From positions 20,170 to 84,169 of the forward strand of contig JAKSZP010012227.1 in the NCBI GenBank assembly GCA_022478985.1: 64,000 nt of DNA, in the 5' to 3' direction. Shown piece by piece: positions 34,271 to 46,000 of this stretch (position 1 is the first letter of the stretch; each line of letters starts with the position of its first letter). The position numbers and the translations under genes are program-made. Source of the DNA: Massospora cicadina (taxonomy: Eukaryota > Entomophthoromycota > Entomophthoromycetes > Entomophthorales > Entomophthoraceae). Under the pieces are notes generated by a model, which was given only the letters and a program-made list of their open reading frames with translations, had not been told where the DNA came from and searched no databases.

Positions 34271-35137
34271 GGAAATGAACGCTCAATCATAGAGGTCAGT
34301 CAGGGTACGTTTATAAACTGCATACATCATCACTTTCCCCACCCAGTTTCCCCCTTTTCCAATATCTATAGGAGGGTATTGTTGGGATTCCTCTCCAAAC
34401 AAAAGATTTGGATGTGTCAGCTATTGATAAGTGATCCCAATCTAACCAAATAGCCCAAACTCCTGTTGGGGATAATACCCAACAAAAATTCAATGACTCT
34501 CAAAGTTGGGGATCAATCCTGACTTAAGCGGCCAAATAATGCTCCCTTGGAGCTACCTAACCTTGGGGTTCAAACCCAATTCATGTGACAAGCGCAGCAT
34601 ATTCAACCAAAATGATTAGGCTGCCACCAGATTTCCAAATTGTTTATGTTTATAGATCTAAGCTTGGACCATTTTGAGTTTCCCTGAGATAAATCACTGA
34701 TTTCCCTTATATTGCTGCTATTGAGTTAGTAAGATTTACTTTTTTCCTCCTTTCACAATTTTAAGATTAAATTGTATTCTACTGGATTTTCCTTGCCAGC
34801 TTTAGTAGCTGGTATAAAGACATCAACCAAGAAGAAGCAACAGATAATCATCCATCACCCTTGGGCTTCAGGTCTCCTGGCATTATACAATTGAGAAATT
34901 TCTGGAATTTCTCCCCTTGATCCTGATAGCCATTCTCAAATAGGGGAAGAGGTTTCCATACTTGCCCTGAAGGCTGAAACACAGGTTGCTCCAAGAAAGC
35001 ACCAAGGTGGCTTTAAAGCACCACCTGGGAGCATGCGAGGTGGTGGGCTAGGTCCTGAGGTGGGACATATCAACTGAATTGTTCATGGGCTAGTTGGGCT
35101 ATCCTGGGGCGTTTCAACAGTGGCTGATAGATGCCAG

Positions 35138-35158
35138 GAAGCGGCGCATGGCCGCTTC
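35138..35158. repeat. Perfect 8-bp-stem hairpin
   Basis: GAAGCGGC, loop GCATG, GCCGCTTC. A GC-rich inverted repeat inside an otherwise AT-rich stretch; function unknown. Confidence 0.7.
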
Positions 35159-36867
35159 ATGTGGAGTCAGCAGGCGTTAATCTAGTTGATATAGGTTGGG
35201 TTTAGCGCTGGCAAAAGGTAAGCAAGAGCAAAGAACTTTTTTTTCTTAAAATTTGAGTTTTATTATATTACTAATCAAAGCAAAAGAGAGTTTTCTGAAT
35301 GCGTCAAATTATAGTGGGTGTTAAATAGAGTATTCTCAAGGGTGATATGATATACCAAAATTGGTTTGGGAATAGCCTCATAAGAGCTTATAAAAGGCAC
35401 TTTAGTATATTTGTAATTTCCATTAGAATGGCTTTAAAGGTTTAAAGATACCATAATCAATTCATTAGCTGACTGACATTACTATCCATTTATATTACAA
35501 CCTGACTCCTTCCGCCGTATGTTTACTTTGTTATGAAAAAAGTTCCAGAATATGAAGATTATCAGATAAATGCTTAATTAACCTATTGTTGCTAGACCCC
35601 TGCTGACCCTCAAGTTACCCCTGAGAGTAAATTCAAAACAATTAAAGATGCCTCCATTTAGAAAAATAAATTAGGGTTTTTTAAGGGCGGTATTTAAAGG
35701 GTGACTGCTAAGACACAACTACTGCTAAATTACCTAGACAATTAAATAGTATCTTGGGAATAGACCCTAGTTAATCTTTAAGTATATTCTAAAATTGAAG
35801 TTGTACTTCAAAAGACTTATGTTTTCAGAATTGAATAATTGTTTCCCAAGGTGGTATTTATAGGGGTCTTTACTGGTAAAACAATTGTGGATAAATTGCT
35901 GGACCCCTTTTGTTGGGGCTGGAATATTATAAATAAGGTCCAATCACATATTGAAGGTGGGAGGATGATCCCGCCATATTTGGGTTTTAATTAAATGATT
36001 GTTTTTTTTCTCTGGAGAAATATCATTATGACAACGTTAAGCCAAAGTGGATCCTGGATTTGACAGCAGTATTCATATAAATAGGACAACTGAGGGTGTC
36101 CTTTTTGACTGGGAGCAAAAAACTAATAGTAGTTTTGGAAGGAAGATGACGCATGTTGCCAAGCTGTCATAAGGCGTTCCAAACCTTCTATTGGCTTCCA
36201 AAACTTTGATTGGTTTCTATAAAGTATCAAAATCCAGTTAGATGCACTGGGTAAAAAACAACACAACAAGTTAGCAACGCAAGGGGGAAAACATGAACTT
36301 TTTGTAATAATATTGATGAAAGCTTCAGATGAAGTAGAATCCAGGGGCTGCTTAATTTCATTTTTATCTCTAAGATAGAAATCAGAATAATTACAGAAGG
36401 GCCTAGAAAGCTATTAAACCATTAGGTACATACAGGAAGGGCAGAAGCCCTCCTGCAGGAAGTAAAAAATAGAAATGATGAGCCATGCAATCTACAAAAC
36501 AAACAATAACGCTGTGGTGAGGAGTATAGTGACCGTGGAAAAAAGTCAACTCACCCTGTTACCACTAAGAGAGAGTCTTAACGTAATTTTTTTAGCATAA
36601 TAAAACAGCTTTTGGTCATCTAATGTCAGCAGAGTCACTAACTCTCCATTTTTTATAGAGAAGGAAAGTGGAATACTTAACTAAACCCTCAGAGAGCTAA
36701 TCTAATACCACAAGCAAGAAGAAAACACCACTGAAGGTGCCAAAATCTATACAACCTTAGACCTCTTTGGAAGGTCCTAATAAAAGTCTTCTTTAATTGA
36801 ATTTATACGATAAAGTTAGATCTGATGAGATGACCAACAAGGATTTTGGTCAAGTGAATATTAATAA

Positions 36868-37050
36868 AAAGGGAGGTGGGCCAACATCTAGACTCTCTGG
36901 GTGATTGAGCCCAACCTGGCAATAATTCAACTTTCCATTCTGATTAAAACCATAGACAATGACTTTAAAGGAGGTGTCCAACATATAAACTCTCTGGGGA
37001 CTGATCCCAACCTGACAATTAGATCAAATCACCATCCTGGATAATACCTT
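36868..37050. repeat. Two-unit tandem repeat, about 97-bp period
   Basis: Both units carry GGAGGTG..CCAACAT, ACTCTCTGGG, GATYGAGCCCAACCTG-like blocks and end near a T-to-A rich segment, with scattered differences. It lies just left of Ty3-C. Confidence 0.65.
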
Positions 37051-37135
37051 ACCTTGAGTAAGACCAAACTCAAATTCTAAACTTCAGTTGCATATTTCCA
37101 GATTATGAAATAATATGAACATAACAGGACCTGAA

Positions 37136-39868
37136 TGTCACAATTAGTGACATATTTTCTGGTGTTGAACGCTCCACTAAAGCTAAGTCCAATAACATCT
37201 TCGTGTCAAAGCCATAATCCTTAAATGTAACTGATGACCTCTCCAAGGTCATTGACTGTAAATGGGTTCTGGATTTGCCAGCCAAGCAAAGGGAAACGGC
37301 TCTTCAGGGCAGAAAATTTGGTGAAAATCGACTCTAAGATCTGAAAAATCACCCAATATGAAGATACAGAATTTGGTCAAATTTATAAAATTTCAATTTC
37401 ACTAAAAGGCAACTTTTTACAGATTAAATTTGTTTTGTTAATCATTCTAAAACCTTTATTAATCTTCCCTTTAAATTTTAGGCCTAAGCTGAGAAAAACT
37501 TTGCTTTCCTCAAATAAACAGTTTAATTTTACTACCCTTTCTTTCACTTTAATAATTGATTTGAAGCCAATTTTTGACTTTAAATAAATTTACAAAAAAA
37601 CAGCTGCTCAAATTGAGCCTAACAATACAATGTCAGTGTAATTGACGCCTGCTGTATTGGCTTAGGGTGGTAGAGGAGCCGCCTTCTGGCATTCTTTGAG
37701 CGCCTTCAAAGCGTGCCCAGGCTGGCTCTGCTAGCCTCTCGATGCTACTGGGCGTTATGTCCTACCTCAGGATTTAGACCACCATCTTGCTTGCACCCAG
37801 GCGGTGCTCCAGAGCCCATTGGTGCTCCCTCAGAGCAACCTGCACTTTAGCCTCTAGTTCAAGTAAGGGAACCTTTCCCCATATGCAAGTACGGCCATCA
37901 TTGAGATGGTCATAGCAGCTGTTTAAACCTGTTAGTTCTATCAATTTTCGTCCTTTTAAAGGTTATTTCAACCTGGGCTTTGGGTATGGAGCCCAGGCAT
38001 CAGCAGCAGCAAAGCTGAAGTCTTTTATAAAAACATGCCCATTCATAACATTTGCATGCAGCTCCTAGCTGATGCCACACTGGTGGTTCAGTTTACCAAA
38101 TTGGCCTCTCATCTCTCCCAGGAGCGCCTCCTCCACGAAATCATGGAGGGTTTGGCCATTTACATCGCTGACCCCATGCTGCAATTCAAGGTTACCTAAT
38201 GGGTCAGATCGTTTAGCTGAGCCTTGCGCCTTTGCAATGATCTGCCCATTCCACTGCAATACGCACCTCATAACTCCCCCCTGCACTGTGATCAGATCCA
38301 CCCCTGATCATCTTTTTTTTTGGGAGCATCAAAAATGGTCACTCCATCTGCCCCTTGTTTTTTGAACTTGATCATTTGAAGTGCAAGTGCCTGGCAGTTT
38401 CTTCTCCAGCCGCTTCAGCCAATCCTGCCTCTGGTGTTAGCCCAGCTGCCGCCACACCCAATTTCTTACCGGGGATCAGTACTCCCACCCTCAACCTCAG
38501 TGAAACTTGATGCTGCTCCCAAAGCGGCAGACAGTCAAAAGTTTCAATTTTTAAAAGTTTTACTAATTCAACTGGGCTACAGAATACTGAGTTTCTGGAT
38601 GAAACAGTTTGACTGAGTTGCCATGGTCAACTGTTCACAGCCAATCAGGTTCCGCCATTATACCAACTCTGGTGGCTGGCCCAGCGTAGGACAAGTTAAG
38701 TCCATTTGAGTTTCTCAAATGGCTCAATGATAGTGACCATCCATTTAATGTGAAGCTGGATTTTGTTTTAGAGGATATTTTTTTGAACCTCTCAATTCAC
38801 ACCTCTGCCATTTTTGTGCTAAAGATGGCTATCCAAATATAAAAATAATACTAAAATAGTGGTTGAAGAAGCTGCTGTCCCTACCAACACTCTTCTCCAT
38901 CAAGATCTTCATGGGGCCATGGAACCCCTTGTTAAGGTATTCCTATCCCCAATTTCCCTAATGAGTTTAATGAAAATGCAAATTATGAAATAAAGAACTT
39001 GAATGTGGTGTGAACCGCGCATGCATCAATGCAGAAAAAACTTTGTTGTTCAATCCCAACTATCCCACAAGCCCACCAGCGCGTCAAGTTGCTCACTTGT
39101 GTGAATGCTTTAATCACTTTTGCTGAGCATCAAATTGATTTATATGTTGATGCAATGAATACCGCTAGCCTTTTTAATGAAGAAAACCCCCACCTATACC
39201 TCCTCATGCCTCATGTAGCTGTTACTCCTACCCCAATGTTGTCCACCATGGTCTGCCAGCTAAAGAGGGTGCCAAACAAAAGTTCTTTAAAATTTTTTTC
39301 GCCTTCTGATATAGATTTTTTGGCTGTTAGCTAAAGTGCCATGTTTGAAATTTTTACCAGTGATAATCCCTTTTTTAGGCTCCTTTGCAAATAAAGATGC
39401 ATGAAGGGCCCCTTTATTGGGTTGGGCACAACTAGTGCTAAGAACAGTTAAATATTATTAAGGTTTAGGGGATACTTTGCTTAAGCTCCTCATATTTTTT
39501 CTGTCTACTCATACTATTAAAACATTTGTTGAAATCTGCATGATGGCCAGAGTCCTTTATCTGCTTTTGCATAACTCCCACCTTAGGTGCAAAACTTCCC
39601 TCCATGCTGCGGCCTATTCCACTGACTCCGCTGAGTCTTATTTTTCTTTTTTCTGCCGCAGTTCTTATGTTATCTACCCCAACTCTCTAAGACTTATGTC
39701 ACTGATGCTTTTCTTCAGTTTGATGTGCTTTTGGTTGATAATCTATTTGGAAACATAAACAAGATCTCCTTGACATTGCTTCCTATTTCTTGGCCACTTT
39801 GCCTTGCTCTGGAACCTTTTGTCTGGTGCTTTTCCTCCAGTGACCTCCTACTCTCAATTCCCATTACA
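37136..39868 (+). repeat. 5' LTR of Ty3-C, split by HL4
   Basis: Left part (37,136 to about 37,610) matches 46,001-46,440: GTGACAT, ACGCYCCACTAAAGC, CAGAATTTGG, AATAAACAGTTTAA. Right part (about 39,480-39,868) matches 46,500-46,823: CTGCAGTTCTTRYGTTATCT, GGCCACTTTGCCTTG-like, CATTACA. HL4 fills the gap. Confidence 0.82.
37620..39460 (+). mobile_element. HL4: half-LINE in the 5' LTR of Ty3-C
   Basis: Starts near TCAGTGTAATTGACGCCTGCTGTA, which resembles the 5' end of HL1 (CAGTGTAA then CGCCTGCTGTAG), so both are probably full length. The RNA-binding-like segment LVVQFTKLASHLS lies near 38,080. The CCHC region is at 38,349-38,390 with the second Cys changed to Phe. The tail LFNEENPHLYLL near 39,165 corresponds to LFNAEGK in HL5. 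The 3' end is blurred (CAGTTAAATATTATT near 39,450). No reverse transcriptase. Confidence 0.75.
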
Positions 39869-40374
39869 GAATATGACAAAAGTTTCAATTTTATTGTGAG
39901 ATTCTTCTCCTGTTGGGTGGCTAAAAGCAGCCCAACCCTCTCAGAGTTGTCCCCTTTTGAAGAGGTTCACTGAGCTGGTACTTTTATATCCCTAATAACC
40001 TTGGGTTTTATCTTCTTCAAATGGTGTGCTGAGGGCGTTGCGCGGTTTCCCTCACTTGAGAAGCTCATACAGTGTGCAGTACCTGTCACCACCACTTTAA
40101 CCTTCCACCACTCACTCAATTAAAAATTCAAAAAAGAGATCTTTACCTTAGATCAAGCTTAATGCCTTCTATAAGTCTCAAAACTAAACTTAGCTGACGT
40201 CCTCCTCTTCCAGCTGCTACTCCGTGAAATTTCAGAGGGAGCTCATCAATGGTTACTCTCCGTTGGTGAAGATAATAGATTTTCCTTGAATCCCTGCCAG
40301 CGTTGAAAACCTTTGTCAATCCCTGAAACTAAAACTACCAATTTTATAAACTATAAATCCTTTGGTCCCATGAC

Positions 40375-41795
40375 CTAAGGAGATCTCACTGCGGCACAGT
40401 ACTTATGCTTGTTCCAAGAGAAGGCATCAAGATTAGAATCTCTTAAACAGTTGGAAATAGCCTTCCTCCGCAAGTCCCTAGATAACACTGGTGCTGCACA
40501 AGGCATATGGGATAACCTTCCATCCTTATCTGGGACGTTTTCCATCTTTGCATCCATGTTGTCCAACAGCATCTATTCTGACAAGGCTAACCGTACCTTG
40601 AAACTTTAGATCTAAGAACTTGACAACTCCGCCTCTGTTGTGCACCACCAGGGCACCCTTTTTGGTACAACTGACACCAGTAAGATTTCAGATCCCGTTG
40701 TAACATATCCAGCTGAGGCCCTAGCTGTCATGAACACCTCCAAACTGACTATAGAATATTCCCCCTCTGTGCTTTCCCAGTACCGCTTAAGGCCATAAGT
40801 GAGCTAACTGGAGGTAAGACTGAACCTTCATTAAAGGCGGGGGTTTCCTCACTATTGGCCCTGCACCGCTGCGCTTCATGGATTTTCCTCGCTTTTTCCC
40901 TCAAAAGTAGAGGAGGTTTGTAGATCAAACCAGTTTGATTTAAAACATTCACTTCACTCTAGCCATGGACCCACTGTTGCCATTTTAGAACCCATGCCTC
41001 CCATACATCCTGTTGTGTCCCAGTTGTCCCAGTTGAACAACTTTTCCCTCTTACTCCAGAGTCCTTTATTGGCGGAGCCTATCTAGAAAAGGGTTGATAT
41101 ACATGAAAAGATGATTGAAGAGGAACTCTCCTTGGCTGACCCCTCCAAAAGCTTGGCTGCCTTTACTGGTGTAGTTTTTTGCAATAAGGATTTCCCTCCC
41201 ACCGAATATAGAGCTTTAATCTACCCTACTCCATTCAAATCTCAAAGGCAAATCACTGGTAATGTAAAGCCATACGCTGTTGTATCCTCAGGGGATACTC
41301 TCAATTACACTCCACTTTCTGGGTTTGGAGCCATCCTATAATCCCTTGGCTCCATAGAAAATAAATCCTCCTCTGCGTACTTTTTGTTCATGGCTATCTT
41401 CTCCTATGCAGGGAAGAATTTCCAAGCGCGCACTTTTGTGGACACTGGCGCTACTGAAAACTTCATCTATCAATAACTGGCGGAGATCCTGGACCTGCCC
41501 TTAGGTGTTGGTCAGTTTGTGAAAGATGGGGCGTCCCAAGCCATTCCAAGCTACCTTTTAAAATCACCTGTTCCCTTTGTTGCAAGCGATGGGTACTTTA
41601 TGGAGAGCTTCTCCTCGATTAAAACCTCCTGTACACTGTTATTCTGGTCGTTGGCTGGTGGCGACGTTTTAAAATCTTTAACAACCTCGTTATATCTGTC
41701 ATGCATGCGAAGCCTCCTAGTGGAGTCACGGTTACCATCCCTTGCTTGGATGAAAGAGCAATGGCGAACCCAAGAAGATGGGGCCCTCTCCTAAG
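40375..41795 (+). pseudogene. Ty3-C gag-like region and protease
   Basis: Helical segment at 40,409-40,609 (QEKASRLESLKQLEIAFLRK) and later pieces to 41,341 resemble a Gag-like upstream protein but carry no CCHC knuckle. The protease motif FVDTGATENFIY lies near 41,430-41,475 and is followed by a TAA stop. A downstream open stretch (41,519-41,794) corresponds to the region before the reverse transcriptase in Ty3-A. Multiple stops; the catalytic Asp-Thr-Gly is retained. Confidence 0.7.
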
Positions 41796-41879
41796 GTGGG
41801 CCTAGCCTCTATTCAAATGACTGTCATCTCAACCCTGGCACTTATCCTACCTGAATAAATATTCGAATATGCTGACCTG

Positions 41880-43310
41880 TTTAATCCCTCTAAGGCCCGC
41901 CCCATCCCTGAGCACACCAAGTTTGACTTTGAGTTCAAGTCAACCATTGAAATCATCAAAATATCCGCTCCCATTTATCTCCTGTCCTTGAGGGAAGAGG
42001 CCTCTTTAAACGTTTGGGTTAATGTCATGCTCTCCAAAGGCAAATTTTTAAAAAATCTTCACGGGTGTGCTCCCCCTCCTGTTTGTAGAGAAGTCTGATG
42101 GCTCCTTACGTCTCTGAATCAATTATGGCAATCTGAAAAATGTGATAGTACCTGACCCCACCCTCTCCCCCTGGAGCAACATATTGCCCGCTACTTGGAG
42201 AAGGCTAGGGTGTTTAGTAAGCTGGAATTCCCCAAAGTCTTCAACCAGATTTGTATTGAAGGAAGTTCAGGAGTGGTTGACCACTTTTTATACTTGGAAA
42301 GGCATCTACCAGTTTAGGGTCATGCCGTTTGGTTTAAAGACGCCCCACCTGCTTTCAAATTTTATTGATGCTGTCTTGAAAGACCTTATAGGATCTGTGC
42401 AATAGCATACATGTACGACATACTGGTTTTCTCACCATATGCAAAATCTAACGCCTGCCACCTTGTATTAGCCATAGAGCAACTTATACAAACAAACCCT
42501 ACTATTAAGGCTATTAAGTGCGAGTTCTTCCAGCTCAATGTTGAGACTTTAGGAAATTATCTTCTCCCATGGCCGCATGATTGCCTCAGATAAGGAAGCA
42601 GCCATCCGCAATTGGGCTACTCTCTCATTTCTCAGAGTTACGCAGCCTCTTTGGGACGTGTAATTCCCTCAAAAAGTTCATCCCCAGCTCTTAGAAGTTG
42701 CCACCCCTCTCTAAACCTCATCTGGGAAGAAAATTTTCAGTTGATCACAGAATGCAATGCCGCGTTCCATGCCGTTAAGTCCATATTTTTGTCCAGCCCG
42801 GTGCTAGCACATGCAATCCCCAGCTGCACCTTTATTTTCGCCACTGACACTTACAAATTTGCAGCTGGAGCAGCTCTGTTGCAGTAAGTGGAGTATGGAG
42901 TGATACATCCTGTTGCTTATTTTTCCAAGGAGATGACCCTGGCGCAGCTCAACTATGTTATTAATGATAAGGAACTCCTTGCTATTGTTGAGGCGGTACA
43001 GCACTGGCGCCACCATTTCATAATTCCAAATGGCCATTTACTGTCTACAATGACCACAAGTCATTGATGTAATACCGCGCCCCAGAAGTTGTTCCCTCAC
43101 CAGTCCCAGTGGTTGGAAATCATGTCAGTGTTCATTTTTAGTATGACTATATTAAGTGTACTCAAAACCTGTTACAAGATGCCCTATCCCAGAACCCTAC
43201 TTTCGCCCATGACCTGGCACTTGTTGCTGTCCACAATACCCAGGTGTTGATTAAGCAGGAACAGGTGAAGGAGAGCCCACTGGCCAGCCCCACGCTCTGC
43301 TTATGATGGA
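41880..43310 (+). pseudogene. Ty3-C reverse transcriptase and RNase H
   Basis: Begins PIPEHTKFDFEFKS near 41,900, parallel to the Ty3-A sequence AIPEHSELDCDFK. The fingers region is damaged near 42,060-42,130. HIARYLEKARVFSKL near 42,180 and MPFGLK near 42,325 follow. The catalytic motif reads YMYD at about 42,406-42,417 instead of YMDD, so the first catalytic-pair Asp is lost. RNase H traces: FATDTYKFAAGAALLQ near 42,840 and NDKELLAIVEAV near 42,965. Frames change often. Confidence 0.85.
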
Positions 43311-43319
43311 ATCTTCGAA

Positions 43320-45930
43320 AGAGGATACTGACACTCCGCCCACGTTATGTTGCCAAAAACCCTGTCAGCAGACTATGACAAAAATCAAGAAGGCCTGCCA
43401 GAGGAATGGTAAACCCCTGGACAAAGGTACCAATCGTTAGATAAATTTATTTTTTATCAAGGCAAGTGGTGGGTACCACCTGGACCCCTGAAAGAGGAGG
43501 TTATCTGTTAAGTTCATGACCGTCCAACTGCTGGCCAACTATCAAGGACAAGACGCTTGAGCGGTCCACCGCTCCTAAAGTTAGTAAGGCATCGCAACAG
43601 ATATGTCCAAATTCACAAAGTCCTGCATGACGTGTGACCAGTCAAAACCTAGTCGCCTGAGGCGTTCTGGGATGCTTGTCCACCTCCAAGATAAAGAGGG
43701 CCTTAGACTTTAGTGTTCGTAGATTTTATTGTGGAACTCTCCTTATCCCAGGGTTATGATGTAGTAATTGTTGTAGTGGATCTCTTTATCAAGATGGCCC
43801 AATTCACCCTTCGCAATACCACAATTACCTCAGTCCATACAGCCCTCCTCTTTGTGGACCACATCTTTTGCCTACACGGCCTCCTCAAGGAGATTATCTG
43901 TAATTGAGGCCCACAATTCACTTCCCAGTTCTAAAAAACCTTACTGTTCATCTTAGGCATCCACCCCTGCCTCTCCAAAGCCTTTCATTCTCAGTCAGAC
44001 GAACAGACAAAGAGGGTGAACCAAAGTTTGGAGCAATTCTTATGTAGTTATACAATGGTGAATAAAAATAATTGGGCCTCTCACCTTCCACTGGCGCAAT
44101 TCGTCTTTAATACTTACTCATACCTCTACATGTACATCCCCTTTTTTGCAAACTATAGGTAAAACCCCATCTTCAACTTAAGTCCACAGAATTGAGTCCA
44201 CCGTTGTTGCTGCCAATGAGCACGCCAAAGAGCTCAGATACATACACCAAGTAGTGAAGATCATCTTGTTGATGCTGTTAAAATCTACAAAGCATACGCT
44301 GACTGCAAGCACTGTGGAGGCCTTGAATAAAAGGCAGGCGACTTAATCATGCTCAATGACAAGAACGTCCACCTGTAGCAACCATGCCACGAGTTAGACC
44401 AAAGCATGTTGGACCCTTCAAGATTATCAATAAAGTTTTTCATCAGCTTACCAAGTTGACCTATCCCTTTTCATCAAAGTGTTTAGCATCCTCCATGGTG
44501 CCTTCTGACCCCTTTTAGGGTCCCATGCCGCCTCACCCTGAGCCTGTCAGAATATGGAGAGCCTCAATATAAGATTGATTTTATTCTTACTTTCCGCCTA
44601 ATCCAATGTCGCCTACAGTAATTAGTGACATGGAATAATTATGCTGAGACTGAGATCAACTAATGTCAGAAAATTAACCAGATGGATTTTCCCCAATAAT
44701 ATCAGGATTAGGGGTGTCAGTTAGTGGGGCGTGATTGTTGGCTATACGCCTAGTTTGATTTTATTCTAATGTTATATTATTAATTGTTTTGGTTCAGCGA
44801 TTATTATTTTGACACTGACTGCAAATCATAGGCGGTTAGGAATTTTCCAGCAGAAAGCTGACGTATTCATTATCAACCATCTGATGATGATTTCGCTGCC
44901 TCAAATCCAAGTTCAGCAGAATCTTAGCTCAATGCCAACTGCCATATGATGCTGATTGTGTGGTTTTATGGTGGAAAGCTAACATATTTGTTGTCAATCG
45001 TCCAACTATGATTTTGCTGCCCAAATTTTAGTACTGGCAACCTATCTAAAAATGATAAAATATATTTAAAATAAAAGTTTTTATACAACTAATTGGCAAC
45101 TTGTGCCAAGGATGAATTAACCTAATATTAGATGATTGGGATGAGCAGAATGGGAGGGAATCACTACCATGGATGACTGCAATTGGTTTAGGTTCTGGAT
45201 TGGATGGGTGAGGGGTTTTCATAGGCATAGTAGCCTAAAGTATAAATAGACTTCCTTTCCTCCAAAGTAAAGATCTCTCTTTCACCCACTTTCTATTTTT
45301 AAGTAGTAAGAGCCACTAAAGTGGATAGGGATGGGACTGGAGATCCCCAAAGTAGGCACAGGGTGATACACCTATAGTGGCTGATGCTGACAGCTCCCAT
45401 ACCTCAGCCCTACAAGGAACCAACGGAAACCTGGAAAACTGTCCACGAATGATGATGAGCTGCTAGCTGTCATCCATGAGGGTGGTGAAGCATGGGAGTG
45501 CCATAGCCACCCAGTATGGGGGCTGGACTCACTGAGTCACGCCTAAGATGGGTTGGCAATTGGTCATGAATGAGGTGCAGCATGAGAGTGCAATGGCTGC
45601 CCAGGATGTGGGATGAGATTTCCAGGACACACCCAAGAGGGATCATGAGGCTAAGGCAAAGTCGTTACTCTTCTGGGTTGGTGGGTTGGATGTGGACTTG
45701 TAGGGGGTTGGTACGCCTATGAAGGCGAAACAGCAAGGGTCAGCCAGTCTCCATACTGGTTGGCCTGGCACACTAGTAGAGCCCACTGTTTGGAAAAGTA
45801 ATTTACTGATAACTTGTTATCCCATTAAGACTGTGACAATGCTCAGGAACTAATCCTTGACTTCCATGCTAAGTTTCCTGACGCTGTAGGCTCTGCCACC
45901 CAGGCCTCCTTGGACGCCATGTAGCTGTCT
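43320..45930 (+). pseudogene. Ty3-C integrase and chromodomain, split by a solo LTR-S
   Basis: Zinc-finger remnant near 43,620-43,650 (CMTCDQSKP-like). Core at 43,700-44,060: VFVDFIVELS, a TAG at 43,704-43,706 where Trp is expected, a TGA at 43,905-43,907 where Arg is expected, and QSDEQTKRVNQSLEQFL, with Lys (AAG, 44,010-44,012) at the usual Glu position. The GP-type module (HVGPFKII) lies near 44,405. The chromodomain begins YKIDFILTFRLIQCRLQ near 44,570, reaches TEIN at 44,660, is cut by LTR-S, and resumes as CDNAQELILDFHAKFPDAV at 45,840. Confidence 0.87.
44664..45811 (+). repeat. Solo LTR-S inside the Ty3-C chromodomain
   Basis: About 1,148 bp from TGTCAGAAAA to TTACTGATA, related to the LTR-S copies at 1,247 and 14,670. 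Flanks are AACTAA before and ACTTG after, a weak match for an aged duplication. The chromodomain frame stops on the left side and its expected continuation starts on the right. It carries AGTATAAATAGAC and a partly duplicated promoter-distal block near 45,480-45,600 that makes it longer than its relatives. Confidence 0.85.
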
Positions 45931-46000
45931 ACCCACAAAACTTTGCTTTGGCCAATGTCCACTCAGGCGACGTGGAACCCCATCAAAGAGTGGAGGGTGA

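Larger units (their letters stand above)
34271..37135. other. Unassigned AT-rich stretch
   Basis: About 2.9 kb with no coding region I can support. It contains a tRNA-like T-arm (34,563-34,579), an 8-bp-stem hairpin (35,138-35,158), several TATA-like boxes (about 35,860 and 36,080) and a two-unit tandem repeat (36,868-37,050). Some segments near 35,240-35,300 faintly resemble LTR-D (AAAAGAGAG after a T-rich run). Likely decayed LTR-derived DNA. Confidence 0.4.

Noticed and set aside
34563..34579. tRNA-like T-arm TTGGGGTTCAAACCCAA
   Set aside because: The stem pairs, but the canonical G53/TTC register gives mismatches. No A-box or acceptor stem was found at the right distance, so neither a tRNA nor a SINE is supported.
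44664..45811. LTR-S at 44,664 as the 3' LTR of Ty3-C
   Set aside because: The chromodomain continues on its far side, and a different LTR pair (37,136 and 46,001) bounds Ty3-C.
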